Source of the DNA: JAIVJG01 sp964236735
Lineage (GTDB): Bacteria > Acidobacteriota > Blastocatellia > Pyrinomonadales > Pyrinomonadaceae
Direction of reading: 5' to 3'
Assembly (NCBI GenBank): GCA_964236735.1
Contig: CAXSFM010000005.1
Coordinates: forward strand, 186,001 to 250,000
DNA: 64,000 nt
Shown: piece after piece, positions 35,695-44,425 of the stretch
How the letters are laid out: the number at the start of each line of letters is the position of its first letter
Numbering within the stretch: the first letter of the stretch is position 1
Translations under genes and position numbers: made by a program
Notes under the pieces: generated by a model
Database searches by the model: none
What the model was told of the DNA's origin: nothing
Seen by the model: only the letters and a program-made list of their open reading frames with translations

Positions 35695-38301
35695 TTAATT
35701 CTCGCGCACTCTCAACGGTTCGGCTTCCGGTTTCGTCAACGCGCCACCACCACGCTCGCGTCCCATCTCCGGGTCGGATTGATAAGCGGAGGGCGGCGGC
35801 ATGGAGACTAGTTTTTCGAGCGTCGCGTCGAGCGCGTCACTGATGCGCTCGACATAGACGAACTCTAATTGCCCGCGCACGTCCGCCGGGATGTCTTCGG
35901 TGTCCGCCTCGTTGCGCGCGGGGAGCACGACGCGGCGAATGCCTGCGCGATGCGCGGCGAGAACTTTCTCCTTGATGCCGCCGACGGGGAAGACCAGCCC
36001 CGACAAAGTTATCTCACCCGTCATCGAAGTGTCGGAGCGCACGCGCCGCCCCGTCATCAGAGACGCGAGCGCGGACGTAATCGCCACGCCCGCCGAAGGG
36101 CCGTCCTTCGGAATCGCGCCGGCGGGGACGTGCAAGTGTTCGCCGAAGGATTTGAACATCTGCAAGTCTATGCCGAATTCGGAGGCGTGCGACCACAGAT
36201 AAGAGCGTGCGGCGCGCGCCGATTCCTGCATCACTTCGCCGAGTTGCCCGGTCATCGTCATGCCGGAGCCGCCGGGCAAAAGCGTCGCCTCGATGAAGAG
36301 CAGTTGCCCGCCCATCTCCGTCCACGCCATGCCGGTCGAGACGCCGGTCGGCAATTCTTTGCGCGCCTCTTCCGGGTAAAAGCGCGGCGGCCCGAGCAAT
36401 TCCTTCAGGTCACTCGTTTCTACATGCACTTTATCCGCTGCGCCGCGCGCGACTCTGAGAGCGGCCTTGCGCGCGATGCTTCCGATGGTGCGCTCGAACT
36501 GCCGGACGCCGGCCTCCCGCGTGTAGCGTGCGGCGATGAACATCAGCGCGTCGTCCGTGATGTCTAGCTGGTCAGGTTCGAGACCGTTCTCCGTCGTCTG
36601 TCGCGCGACGAGATACTGGCGCGCGATGTGCAGCTTTTCCTGATCGCTGTAGCCCGCGAGATAAATAATTTCCATGCGGTCGCGCAACGGCATCGGAATC
36701 GGCGCGAGCTGGTTGGCCGTCGCGATGAAGAAGACCTTCGACAAGTCGAGCGGCAGATCGAGGTAGTGATCCGTGAACGTGTGGTTCTGCTGCGGGTCGA
36801 GAATCTCCAACAGTGCCGCCGCCGGGTCGCCGCGAAAATCCGCGCCGAGCTTGTCAATCTCGTCGAGCATGAGGACGGGATTGTTAACGCCCGCGCGTCT
36901 CAGCGATTGAACGATGCGACCGGGCATCGCGCCGATGTAAGTGCGACGGTGTCCGCGCAACTCCGCCTCGTCGCGCACGCCGCCTAAACTGAGCCGCTCG
37001 AACTGGCGACCAAGCGCGCGCGCAATCGAACGTCCCAAAGAAGTTTTGCCGACGCCGGGCGGGCCGACGAAGCAGAGTATCGGACTCTTGGATGTCGGGC
37101 GCAGTTTGATGACGGCGAGAAATTCGAGGATGCGTTCTTTGATTTCCTCAAGGCCGTAATGGTCTTCGTCGAGAATGCGACGCGCTTCGTCGAGATCGAG
37201 CTTGTCTTCGGAAGATTTCTTCCAGGGAATTTCCAGCACGTACTCCAGATAAGAGCGAATAACGTGATAGTCGGGCGCGGCTGAAGGCAGGCGCTCCATG
37301 CGTTTTAGTTCGCGCTCGGCCTCTTTGCGAACCTCTTCGGGCAAGTCTGCGGCGTCGAGACGCTCGCGCATCATGTCGGCCTCCGCGCTTTCGCCGCCCT
37401 CGTCGTCGCCGAGTTCCTTCTGGATGGCCTTCATCTGCTGGCGCAGCACGTAGTCGCGTTGCGCCTTGTTCATCTCGCCCTGCGCTTCGCTCGCGATCTT
37501 CGTCCGCAGTTGAATAATTTCAACTTCGCGCGCGAGACGCCCGTAAGCGATTTGCAGCAACTCGTCCACCGTGTCGGCTTCGAGCATTCGCTGCTCTTCT
37601 TCGACGCCGAGATTGAGAATCGAGGCGAGAAAATATGTGAGCTGCACGGGGTCTGTCGAGCCGAGCACCGCGCTGCGGACTTCGGGCGGAACTTCCGGCA
37701 GCATCGCGAGCGCGCGTTGAATCAGAGACTGCACATTGCGAAAGAGAGCTTCGACTTCCTGCTCATCGCGCACGGACGGCGCGGGCAAAATACGGACGCG
37801 CGCGCGCAGGAACGGATCGGTCTGCGTCCATTCAACGACGCGGACGCGCTCAGTGCCCTGCACGATGATTTGCATCGCCTCGTCGGAGCGCATCATGCGC
37901 TTGACCATCACGAGCGTGCCCGTCGCGTAGAGATCGTCGGGCGGCGTCGCCTCGCGCTCCGGCGCAGTTTTGTCTTCGCGCACGGTGATGCAGGCCAGCA
38001 GTTTTTCCGGCGTGGAGAGCGTCGCCTCGACCGCCGCGATGGAGCGCGGGCGACCGGCTGCGAGCGGAATTACCGTGCCCGGAAACATCGTCGTGTGCTG
38101 CAAAGGCAGGACGGCGATCTCGAAGACGCCCTGCTCATCCGGCACGGGCGAAGCCGGATTGCCCTGACTTCTCGTGGCCTCCGCCGGTGTGGTGGCGTCG
38201 CTGTTGTTCTCGCCGCGCGCTTCTTGCGGCGATGGTGCGGGCGTCGCTTCCTGCTGGGGTGCAGGTTGTCCCTGCGTGTTCTTTGAAGTTTCTTCTGGCA
38301 T
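35695..38301 (-). CDS. lon: ATP-dependent protease Lon
   Basis: Cytoplasmic serine protease that degrades misfolded and regulatory proteins. Length 868 is usual for LonA plus an unusual Gln/Pro/Ala-rich N-terminal extension (residues 1-55). The LAN substrate-binding domain spans about 58-260. The AAA+ module has Walker A GPPGVGKTS at 413-421 and Walker B LMLDEIDK with D480/E481. The protease domain has catalytic S736 in KDGPSAGV and K777 in VGGIKEKV. It lies immediately downstream of hsp20 (56 bases apart), a sensible proteostasis pair. Confidence 0.96.
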   Translation of the reverse strand: MPEETSKNTQGQPAPQQEATPAPSPQEARGENNSDATTPAEATRSQGNPASPVPDEQGVFEIAVLPLQHTTMFPGTVIPLAAGRPRSIAAVEATLSTPEKLLACITVREDKTAPEREATPPDDLYATGTLVMVKRMMRSDEAMQIIVQGTERVRVVEWTQTDPFLRARVRILPAPSVRDEQEVEALFRNVQSLIQRALAMLPEVPPEVRSAVLGSTDPVQLTYFLASILNLGVEEEQRMLEADTVDELLQIAYGRLAREVEIIQLRTKIASEAQGEMNKAQRDYVLRQQMKAIQKELGDDEGGESAEADMMRERLDAADLPEEVRKEAERELKRMERLPSAAPDYHVIRSYLEYVLEIPWKKSSEDKLDLDEARRILDEDHYGLEEIKERILEFLAVIKLRPTSKSPILCFVGPPGVGKTSLGRSIARALGRQFERLSLGGVRDEAELRGHRRTYIGAMPGRIVQSLRRAGVNNPVLMLDEIDKLGADFRGDPAAALLEILDPQQNHTFTDHYLDLPLDLSKVFFIATANQLAPIPMPLRDRMEIIYLAGYSDQEKLHIARQYLVARQTTENGLEPDQLDITDDALMFIAARYTREAGVRQFERTIGSIARKAALRVARGAADKVHVETSDLKELLGPPRFYPEEARKELPTGVSTGMAWTEMGGQLLFIEATLLPGGSGMTMTGQLGEVMQESARAARSYLWSHASEFGIDLQMFKSFGEHLHVPAGAIPKDGPSAGVAITSALASLMTGRRVRSDTSMTGEITLSGLVFPVGGIKEKVLAAHRAGIRRVVLPARNEADTEDIPADVRGQLEFVYVERISDALDATLEKLVSMPPPSAYQSDPEMGRERGGGALTKPEAEPLRVREN

Positions 38302-38357
38302 GTTCGTTAATTATTTTCTGTGATGAATAAAATAGCTGCGCCGTCGAAGCGACGCGC

Positions 38358-38729
38358 CTATGTGCAATCCTCCGCGCTTCGCAGGCGCAGGATAAGCAAG
38401 CCGTCTTGATAGAGTGTCTCGACGCTTTGTCCCGCTAACGGGCAGGGAAATTTGATCGTCTTTTCGAAGCGGCTGTAAGTGATTTCCAGTTGATGAAAAG
38501 AGATGGTCTCGGTGTGATGCGTGTCGCGGCGCGAGCCGTTGATGCGAAGCGTGCTGCCCTCGATCACGACTTCGATTTCATCGAGACTGATGCCCGCCAA
38601 CTCGACCTTGACGACCCATCCGTCGCGCACTCGATAGACATCCGCCGGCGGATACCACAGCCGCGTCGTGCAACGCACCGAATTCGCCTTCGGCATCAGA
38701 CGCATGTAACGCTCGATTGATTCAGCCAT
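38358..38729 (-). CDS. Small heat-shock protein (Hsp20/alpha-crystallin family)
   Basis: A 123-residue ATP-independent chaperone. The start is set at ATG 38729; the longer frame to 38789 would be repeat-encoded. The alpha-crystallin domain runs from about 28 to 118 (YPPADVYRVRDGWVVKVELA, LRINGSR, TYSRFEKTIKFPCPL, TLYQDGLLILRL). The family GVL-type motif appears as DGLLILRL. The N-terminal region is short. No Shine-Dalgarno site is visible because a hairpin repeat ends eight bases before the ATG. It lies directly upstream of lon. Confidence 0.9.
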   Translation of the reverse strand: MAESIERYMRLMPKANSVRCTTRLWYPPADVYRVRDGWVVKVELAGISLDEIEVVIEGSTLRINGSRRDTHHTETISFHQLEITYSRFEKTIKFPCPLAGQSVETLYQDGLLILRLRSAEDCT

Positions 38730-38736
38730 AAAAGAA

Positions 38737-38810
38737 GTGATGAGTGATAAGTGATGAGTGATGAGTGAAAGCAAGTTTTTACTTATCACTCATCACTCAT
38801 CACTTATCAC
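38737..38810. repeat. GTGATGA heptad palindrome filling the CBS-hsp20 gap
   Basis: Units of GTGATGA and GTGATAA make the left arm. The centre is GAAAGCAAGTTTTTAC and the right arm is the reverse complement. It begins eight bases after the CBS gene stop and ends seven bases before the hsp20 start, leaving no room for a normal ribosome-binding site. Confidence 0.94.
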
Positions 38811-38818
38811 CGCCTCTG

Positions 38819-39736
38819 TTATCCAAAGATTCTGTTCCAGAACGACGCGCCGCTGGAAATTTCTTCGAGGGCTTCGGCGAGTTCGCGGTCTTCCTCTGTT
38901 TCGAGCGCCACGTCGGCCATCGAGATGATGCCGCGCAAATTGTTTTCGCGGTCAACGACGGGAATGCGGCGCACCTGTTTGTCGCCCATCTTGCGAATCG
39001 CGTCAATGACGCGGTCGTTGGGCTGCGCGGTGTGGATGTCCGTCGTCATAATTTCTTCGGCGCGCGTGGCGGAATCTTTTCCTTCGGCGACGGCGCGCAC
39101 GGCGATGTCTCGATCCGTGATGAGTCCGACGAGTTTGCCGCCGCCGAGCACATGTGATTGCACGCGATTCACGTTCGGCCTCTGCTCGCCCACATCGGTC
39201 AGGCTCGGCAGACGCTCGACGACAGGGATGACGCCCGTGTCTTCATCGCGCATCATCCGCGCCACTTCGACAATCGGCGTTTCGCGCGTCGCGACGGTCA
39301 CATCGCGCGTCATAATGTCGCGGCAGCGGACATGCGAGCGCGACGCGCCGCGACCGATGCCGCGATAACCGCTGAACGTCTCGCGCACGTAATTGCCCGC
39401 GCGCTCGATGGGCGAACGCCCGCCCTCTTCGCGCTCATCGCTGCCGCCGTGGTCGCGCACGCGGCGCGGCGGAGCGTCATAATCATCGCGGTAATAATCG
39501 CCGCGCCCGCCACCGCCACCACTACTGCGCGCCGACGCACGCTCATCGTCGTGATCACGTCGCACGCCTTCGCGACCATAACCGCGCGCGCGTTCGTCAT
39601 CGCCAGCACGCGGCGGGGCGGGGCGTTCGTCCGCGTAGTATTCGCGCCCGCGCGGGCGGCGATCATCACCACCGCTGCCGCCAGTATCTCTGCGCCGGTA
39701 AAACTCTTCGTCTCGATCAGAATCGTATCTCGACAT
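38819..39736 (-). CDS. CBS-domain protein with charged, arginine-rich N-terminus
   Basis: ATG 39736 follows GGGAGGAAG, so the longer frame to 39814 is rejected. Residues 1-125 are disordered, rich in Arg, Asp, Gly and Tyr with RGR/RRD patterns. Residues about 128-290 hold two CBS modules (CRDIMTRDVTVATRETPIVE to GVIPVVE, then KLVGLITDRDIAVRAVAEG and RRIPVVDRENNLRGIISMAD). Bateman modules usually bind adenine nucleotides and regulate a partner. The Arg/Gly-rich N-terminal tail could bind RNA or acidic proteins. The protein is soluble, about 305 residues. The target is unknown. Confidence 0.85.
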   Translation of the reverse strand: MSRYDSDRDEEFYRRRDTGGSGGDDRRPRGREYYADERPAPPRAGDDERARGYGREGVRRDHDDERASARSSGGGGGRGDYYRDDYDAPPRRVRDHGGSDEREEGGRSPIERAGNYVRETFSGYRGIGRGASRSHVRCRDIMTRDVTVATRETPIVEVARMMRDEDTGVIPVVERLPSLTDVGEQRPNVNRVQSHVLGGGKLVGLITDRDIAVRAVAEGKDSATRAEEIMTTDIHTAQPNDRVIDAIRKMGDKQVRRIPVVDRENNLRGIISMADVALETEEDRELAEALEEISSGASFWNRIFG

Positions 39737-39928
39737 CAGCTTCCTCCCGAATGATTCGTTCAACGCAAAGACGCGGTGATTTTCGGCTGCGACAAACAGC
39801 AGCAGAAACTTCATCGTCCCTGCGTCCGGCGCGTGCGAAACGGTCTCGCCTCCGCGTCCGGCTGAATTAAATTTTAGTTCAAGGGGAACGAGAGGATTAT
39901 ACCCCGTTCAGGCGAGATTGCGAGAGCA

Positions 39929-40020
39929 GTGATGAATGATGAATGCGGAATGATGAGTGATGAATGAAAACAGAAATGCCTTTTGCCTTTCATTCATCAC
40001 TCCGCATTCCGCATTCATCA
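39929..40020. repeat. GTGATGA/ATGCGGA heptad palindrome
   Basis: GTGATGA, ATGATGA and ATGCGGA units, an A-rich centre containing TTTTGCC, and the reverse complement ending in GCATTCATCA. It lies six bases beyond the end of the SIMPL gene. Confidence 0.93.
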
Positions 40021-40026
40021 ATTGAT

Positions 40027-41043
40027 TTACTGTTTCGTCTCGATCTCGGCTACGAGTTGCACCTGCGTCCTGACTTCGAGCGAGCCGACTTCGACCGGCG
40101 TCTCTGGCGTTACTCCTGCTGACCTCTGAGCGGCAAATTCGGCGGTAAATCGTCCGTTGATGGGAATAATCGGCGGGCGAAACGCGCCGGCCTCCTGCAC
40201 CTCGACGATTCGCACGACGCGACCGCCGAGCGCGTCGGCGATGGTGCGCGCCTTCGAGACGGCCTCGCGCGTCGCGTCGGCGAGCGCCTGCGTGCGCGCT
40301 TGTTTATCCTGACGCAAGGTAAAGGAAAGTCCATCCACGCTGTTCGCGCCCGCGCGCGAGGCTACGTCAATCACTCCGCCGACGCGCGTCAGATCGCTCA
40401 ACGTGACGACGACGCTGTTGCGGGCGATGTAGCTGTTGATGGTCGGCGGCACACCCTCTTTATAGACATACTGCGGTTGCAGGCTGTAACCGCCGGTCTT
40501 AACTTCTGCGTTCGCGCCCATCGCCGCTTTGACGGCGCGCACCACCGCGTCCAACTTGCTCGCGTTCTCGGCCTGCGCTTCCGATGCGCTCGCGTTCTGC
40601 GTTACCACTGCGAGTGAGATGATGGCCGTGTCCGGCTGCGACTGCACGACCGCATCGCCGGTGACGGACACGCGCGTCAGAGCGCGACGTTCATTTGCCG
40701 CGCCGCCCGTCGTCGCCATGCCGTCGCCGCTCTGCGCCTGCTCGCGCAACGTGCGCGCCTCGAACGGGACGCCTTCCTGATAAGTCGTGATGGCGTCGGG
40801 CTTCGTCTCGCCCGTCGCTTCGACCGCCGCGTCTTCTCGAAACCACGCCTCGCCCTGAAATTGTCCGGCGTTGAGGATTAAATATTTTTCCGCGCCCGTC
40901 TTGATGAGCCAGCCGCCCGCCTCGACCGTGCGCGCGAGTCGTCCACGCACCGTCAACGGCTTCGACGTGGCTGAGACGTGCGCGACGAACAACAACGACA
41001 GCAGCATGAGCGTGCTGGCTCGCAACATAAATTTCTTAGACAT
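40027..41043 (-). CDS. Secreted SIMPL-domain (DUF541) protein
   Basis: A 338-residue exported protein with a signal peptide ending around VAHVSA (residues 1-25). Residues about 28-110 form an extra beta domain (LTVRGRLARTVEAGGWLIKT). The SIMPL/DUF541 domain occupies about 120-335 (VSVTGDAVVQSQPDTAIISL, SYIARNSVVVTLSD, ALADATREAVSKARTIADAL). Family members are periplasmic or outer-membrane-associated and linked to oxidative stress. GGGAGC lies upstream of the start. The domain before SIMPL is an unusual addition. Confidence 0.88.
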   Translation of the reverse strand: MSKKFMLRASTLMLLSLLFVAHVSATSKPLTVRGRLARTVEAGGWLIKTGAEKYLILNAGQFQGEAWFREDAAVEATGETKPDAITTYQEGVPFEARTLREQAQSGDGMATTGGAANERRALTRVSVTGDAVVQSQPDTAIISLAVVTQNASASEAQAENASKLDAVVRAVKAAMGANAEVKTGGYSLQPQYVYKEGVPPTINSYIARNSVVVTLSDLTRVGGVIDVASRAGANSVDGLSFTLRQDKQARTQALADATREAVSKARTIADALGGRVVRIVEVQEAGAFRPPIIPINGRFTAEFAAQRSAGVTPETPVEVGSLEVRTQVQLVAEIETKQ

Positions 41044-41286
41044 AAGTTTTCGCTCCCATCTCTTAAATTTTCGTTGTGCTTTTCACCGGGAGAGAAGTCG
41101 GATCAAAGAAGCGCCTGCTTCGGCACACATATAAAGGAACGATGCGCCGTCTTCAACTTGCGTCTCTCCATCTAACTCTGACGCATCCTGCACGTCACGT
41201 TGATGTCTTCGTCGGTCTTTGCTTTGAGCGTGCGACGACATGTTGTTTGCTGACGGCGCACGCAGTTTGTTACGATTTCGCGCGCA

Positions 41287-41643
41287 ATGCAATCATTCGA
41301 TTCAAGGGACGATAACGTCAGACGCACGCCGCACGAAGGCCGTCTCATCACCATCGGGCGCGTCGAAGATGTGCCGGACGGGCGCGGCGCGACCATCACG
41401 CTCGAAGCGGGAAGGGAACTCGCGCTCTTTCATACGGGCGGCGAATTTTTCTGCGTCGAAAATTTCTGCCCGCACAAAGGCGCGCCGCTCGCCGACGGCG
41501 ACCTCGACGGCCACACTGTCGCCTGCGACTGGCACGGCTGGCGCTTCGACCTCCGCACCGGCGCGTGCGTCAATCGCCCCGGCCATGACGTTAAAAAGTA
41601 TAATGTGTTGATTGAAGAGGGTTGGATTAAAATCAAAGTGTAA
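41287..41643 (+). CDS. Small Rieske [2Fe-2S] ferredoxin-like protein
   Basis: A 118-residue Rieske-type protein. The cluster ligands are C61 and H63 in CPHKG and C80 and H83 in CDWHGW. The layout matches NirD or biphenyl dioxygenase-type ferredoxins rather than a membrane Rieske subunit (no signal or anchor). It likely carries electrons to an oxygenase or reductase not encoded nearby. No strong ribosome-binding site is visible before ATG 41287. Confidence 0.9.
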   Translation: MQSFDSRDDNVRRTPHEGRLITIGRVEDVPDGRGATITLEAGRELALFHTGGEFFCVENFCPHKGAPLADGDLDGHTVACDWHGWRFDLRTGACVNRPGHDVKKYNVLIEEGWIKIKV

Positions 41644-41735
41644 AAAGTGACGGCGCCACTCGATTCTCGACGTGAAAAAATCCTGCGCGTCCCATTGTTC
41701 AAAGGTTGATGAGACAGATTGCGCGCACAAACTTC

Positions 41736-41779
41736 AAGAGGAGGAAGCGAAGATGATGAGTCCTTGCTTCCTCCTCTTA
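41736..41779. terminator. Hairpin between convergent genes
   Basis: AAGAGGAGGAAGC pairs exactly with GCTTCCTCCTCTT around a loop of about 16 nt. The flanking T-runs are short, so terminator activity is likely but not certain. Confidence 0.65.
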
Positions 41780-41801
41780 ATTTGTGGATGCAGACAGCGG
41801 T

Positions 41802-42281
41802 TTAGTAACCGTTGTAGCCGTCGTTGTAGCCGTTCTCAAACGCCTCACGGAAATACCGCCGGTAAATTTCGCGGTCGCCGAGGCGCGAGCTGTAATCTTT
41901 CGTCGCCTTCTGGTATGCACCCTCGTCCTGAAAGTCGAAGCGGTCGTTGTGGCTGCGATCTTTGCGCCCTTCCTTCGTGCCTTCGTTGAAGCCCGCGTTG
42001 AGAGCCGTCTGACGAAGTTGAAAAGAGCCGCCGTAGTTGCCGTAGCCGTCCCAGTTGCGACCGCGACGGCGATAACCGCGATTGTCACCATCGCGTCGTC
42101 TGTCGTCGCGATCTCTCTGATCGTCAACTCTGTTCCAGCGATTGTCCTGTGGCGCATTGGCGAATACGCTTGTTGGGTTAGTGTATTGCTGACCTGCGAA
42201 GGCAACCAACGGCAGCATGAGAAACACTCCGAGCGCCAACATCATCGCCTTCCTGGGTAAGTTCTGTGCGTTGCTTTTCAT
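41802..42281 (-). CDS. Secreted Tyr/Arg/Asp-rich hypothetical protein (159 aa)
   Basis: The signal peptide is about 1-30 (MLALGVFLMLPLVAFAGQ). The mature part begins with a charged low-complexity zone (RDRDDRRRDGDNRGYRRRGR). It ends with a helical segment with aromatic repeats (NAGFNEGTKEGRKDRSHN, REAFENGYNDGYNGY). GAGGATG lies upstream. No family is recognised. The positions of Gly, Tyr and Asp resemble short outer-surface or stress proteins, but a role cannot be assigned. Confidence 0.7.
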   Translation of the reverse strand: MKSNAQNLPRKAMMLALGVFLMLPLVAFAGQQYTNPTSVFANAPQDNRWNRVDDQRDRDDRRRDGDNRGYRRRGRNWDGYGNYGGSFQLRQTALNAGFNEGTKEGRKDRSHNDRFDFQDEGAYQKATKDYSSRLGDREIYRRYFREAFENGYNDGYNGY

Positions 42282-42588
42282 TTTTCATCCTCACTTTCAA
42301 CAATTCAATTCGCAGCAGAATCCTGCGCGTGCGAGAAGTCTCGGAAAAGCAGATAACAAGCGCCGTGCCAAGCAGTCGGGCGTGCGAAATTCCCGATAAA
42401 ACCTTGACTCGCCGCGAGCTTATAACCTGACTTGCACGATACAGGTGTCGCCCCGTGCCGTATCGTGTGCATACGCGCGAGCAGCGGGCGTCGCTTCGGA
42501 CGAGAGACGAAGAGGCCGCGATGAACCTCCGGCGAGCGAGTTCAACGCGAGCCTCTCTGATTTTCTACGAAGGGAAAATCCATTTGGC
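42282..42588. other. Gap with one short hairpin
   Basis: Between a secreted protein gene and the ferredoxin gene. GCACGATAC (42434-42442) pairs with GTATCGTGT (42460-42468) around a GC-rich loop. There is no T-run, so it is not called a terminator. No frame can be supported. Confidence 0.4.
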
Positions 42589-42819
42589 TTAACCGTCGTT
42601 GCCGATGGCTTCGACGGGACAGTCCATCAGCGCATCCTCGCACATCTGCCGCTCCTCTTCGTTCTGCGGCTGCCTGAAAACGTAAGAGTAATTTTTCTTG
42701 TCCATCCGCGTGAAATGCGTCGGGGCCGCGCCGCGACACGCATCGCAGTCAATGCAATTCGCGTCCACATAATACGTGCCGGGCACGTTCTCCATTACGC
42801 GATCATCTGGGTCAGCCAT
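42589..42819 (-). CDS. Single-cluster [4Fe-4S] ferredoxin (76 aa)
   Basis: Starts at ATG 42819; a longer frame through the repeat is rejected. Cluster ligands are C22, C25 and C28 (NCIDCDACRG) and C67 (DCPVEAIG), with C60 as an extra Cys. The 76-residue length and single-cluster pattern match one-cluster bacterial ferredoxins. It lies downstream of nadA on the same strand, separated by a palindrome. It could serve KorAB, which needs ferredoxin, or the NadA cluster, but neither link is proven. Confidence 0.9.
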   Translation of the reverse strand: MADPDDRVMENVPGTYYVDANCIDCDACRGAAPTHFTRMDKKNYSYVFRQPQNEEERQMCEDALMDCPVEAIGNDG

Positions 42820-42825
42820 AAGAAA

Positions 42826-42896
42826 GTGATGAGTGATGAGTGATGAGTGATGAGTGAAAGCCTTTCTCTTATCACTCATCACTCATCACTTATCAC
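42826..42896. repeat. GTGATGA heptad palindrome filling the nadA-ferredoxin gap
   Basis: Four GTGATGA units followed by GTGAAAG, a short centre, then the reverse complement. On the minus strand the palindrome begins inside the nadA stop codon (42893-42895) and ends six bases before the ferredoxin ATG. No Shine-Dalgarno sequence remains. Confidence 0.95.
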
Positions 42897-44005
42897 TTGA
42901 TTGCCAGCATCCGGTCGAGGGCGACGCGCGCCCAACGTGCGGTCTCTTCCGGCACGGTGATCTGATTGACGACGTAGCCAGCGACGAGCGATTCGAGCGT
43001 CCAAGCGAGATTCTGCGGCGCGATGCGATACATCGTCGCGCACATGCAGAGGTCGGGCGAGAGCAGTTGAATGTGCTTGTCGGGAAATTGTTTGACGAGA
43101 CGATTGACGAGATTGACCTCCGTCCCGACCGCCCAGCTTGAGCCGGCGGGCGCGGCCTCAATCGTTTTGATGATGAACTCGGTCGAGCCGTTGAGGTCGC
43201 TCTGCTCCACCACCTCACGCACGCATTCGGGATGGACGAGCACCTTGATGCCGGGCACTTGCGCGCGCACCTGTTCGACGTGCGACGCGCGGAAACGTCC
43301 ATGCACCGAGCAATGGCCTTTCCAGAGGATGAGTCGCGCCGCTCTGAGTTGTTCCGCCGTATTGCCGCCGAGTTCCTGATGCGGATCCCAGAGCGCCATC
43401 TGCTCGATGGGGATGCCGAACTTGTAGCCCGTGTTTCTGCCGAGATGTTGATCGGGGAAAAAGAAAAGCTTGTCGGCTTCCTTCAAACTCTTATCGAAGA
43501 GCGGCACGGCGTTCGATGAAGTGCAGACGACGCCTCCGTGCTGGCCGCAGAAAGCCTTGATCGCCGCAGACGAATTCATGTAAGTGATCGGCAAAACTTT
43601 GAAATCGCCGACGACGCCGATGGATTGAAGTTGCTCCCAGGCGTCCTCGACCTGCTCTGCCGTCGCCATGTCGGCCATCGAGCAGCCCGCGCCGAGGTCT
43701 GGCAGAATCACCTTCTGATTTCCGGCTTTGAGTATGTCCGCGGACTCCGCCATAAAATGCACGCCGCAGAAGACGATGAATTCGGCTTCGGGTCGCTCCG
43801 ACGCGAGCAGCGAAAGGCGGAAAGAGTCGCCCGTGTAATCGGCGTGGCGAATCACGTCGTCGCGCTGGTAATGATGGCCGAGGATGACGAGGCGCGAGCC
43901 AAGCGCGCGTCTGGCCGACTCGATGCGCGCGTCGAGTTCCGCGTCCGACATGCCGAAGTAGTCTTCGAGCTGCGGCGCATCGGTCAAGGTTTCAAGCATG
44001 GTCAT
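42893..44005 (-). CDS. nadA: Quinolinate synthase A
   Basis: Condenses iminoaspartate with dihydroxyacetone phosphate to quinolinate for NAD synthesis. ATG 44005 follows GGGAGG; the longer frame is rejected. Family segments include LVILGHHYQRDDVIRHADYT, VFCGVHFMAESADIL, LPDLGAGCSMADMA, a central TYMNSSAAIKAF, and the late MCATMYRIAPQNLAWTLE. Cysteine residues for the [4Fe-4S] cluster occur in CSMAD, in CTSSN and near HPEC or CMCA. Length 370 is in the long class of NadA. No nadB or nadC is nearby. The stop lies inside a palindromic repeat. Confidence 0.94.
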   Translation of the reverse strand: MTMLETLTDAPQLEDYFGMSDAELDARIESARRALGSRLVILGHHYQRDDVIRHADYTGDSFRLSLLASERPEAEFIVFCGVHFMAESADILKAGNQKVILPDLGAGCSMADMATAEQVEDAWEQLQSIGVVGDFKVLPITYMNSSAAIKAFCGQHGGVVCTSSNAVPLFDKSLKEADKLFFFPDQHLGRNTGYKFGIPIEQMALWDPHQELGGNTAEQLRAARLILWKGHCSVHGRFRASHVEQVRAQVPGIKVLVHPECVREVVEQSDLNGSTEFIIKTIEAAPAGSSWAVGTEVNLVNRLVKQFPDKHIQLLSPDLCMCATMYRIAPQNLAWTLESLVAGYVVNQITVPEETARWARVALDRMLAIK

Positions 44006-44425
44006 CTTATCTGGCCTCCCCGTCTTTGTCCGCCGCGCCGAGAATCTCATTGCTGCGGAGGAGAAACGCGAAATATACTAGCCTTCAAAATCCGGGCGCA
44101 AGCGACTCTGCCCGCTTCGCCCTATCCAAGCCCATCTTGCTGACGCCTTCAGGCGTTCGATGTGGCAGACTGTTAGATGCCGGAATCGCCGTGTGGGTTC
44201 ACGATTTCAGCGGTGCAACATGCTAACTCGGATGCCTCACGGCGGGGTGCGCCGCGTGTAGAGAAAAAAAGCGCTCCGTGGCTGTCCCGCGCGATATTCA
44301 CGCGGCTCTGTCTGCTGGCGGCGGCTGCTTGCGCCGACAAATTACCGTTTACATTCTACACGGTCGGCGAAGGAAAGATGAGTTCGGGGCGCAATCAGCG
44401 CGCGCACTGAGAGAACATTGTGAGC
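44006..44425. other. Divergent promoter region
   Basis: About 420 bases between nadA and the sensor kinase genes. It contains a small GACGCC/GGCGTT hairpin near 44139. TATACT near 44074 could be a -10 element, but no partner -35 is convincing. No coding frame is supported. Confidence 0.35.

Noticed and set aside
38730..38789. N-terminal extension of Hsp20 through the repeat
   Set aside because: The extra 20 residues are encoded by the palindrome (LSLITHHLSL), which reads the same way before unrelated genes; the chaperone starts naturally at ATG 38729.
38737..38810. CRISPR-like short direct repeats
   Set aside because: The units are 7 nt long and contiguous, with no spacers, and form a palindrome. 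There are no cas genes in the window.
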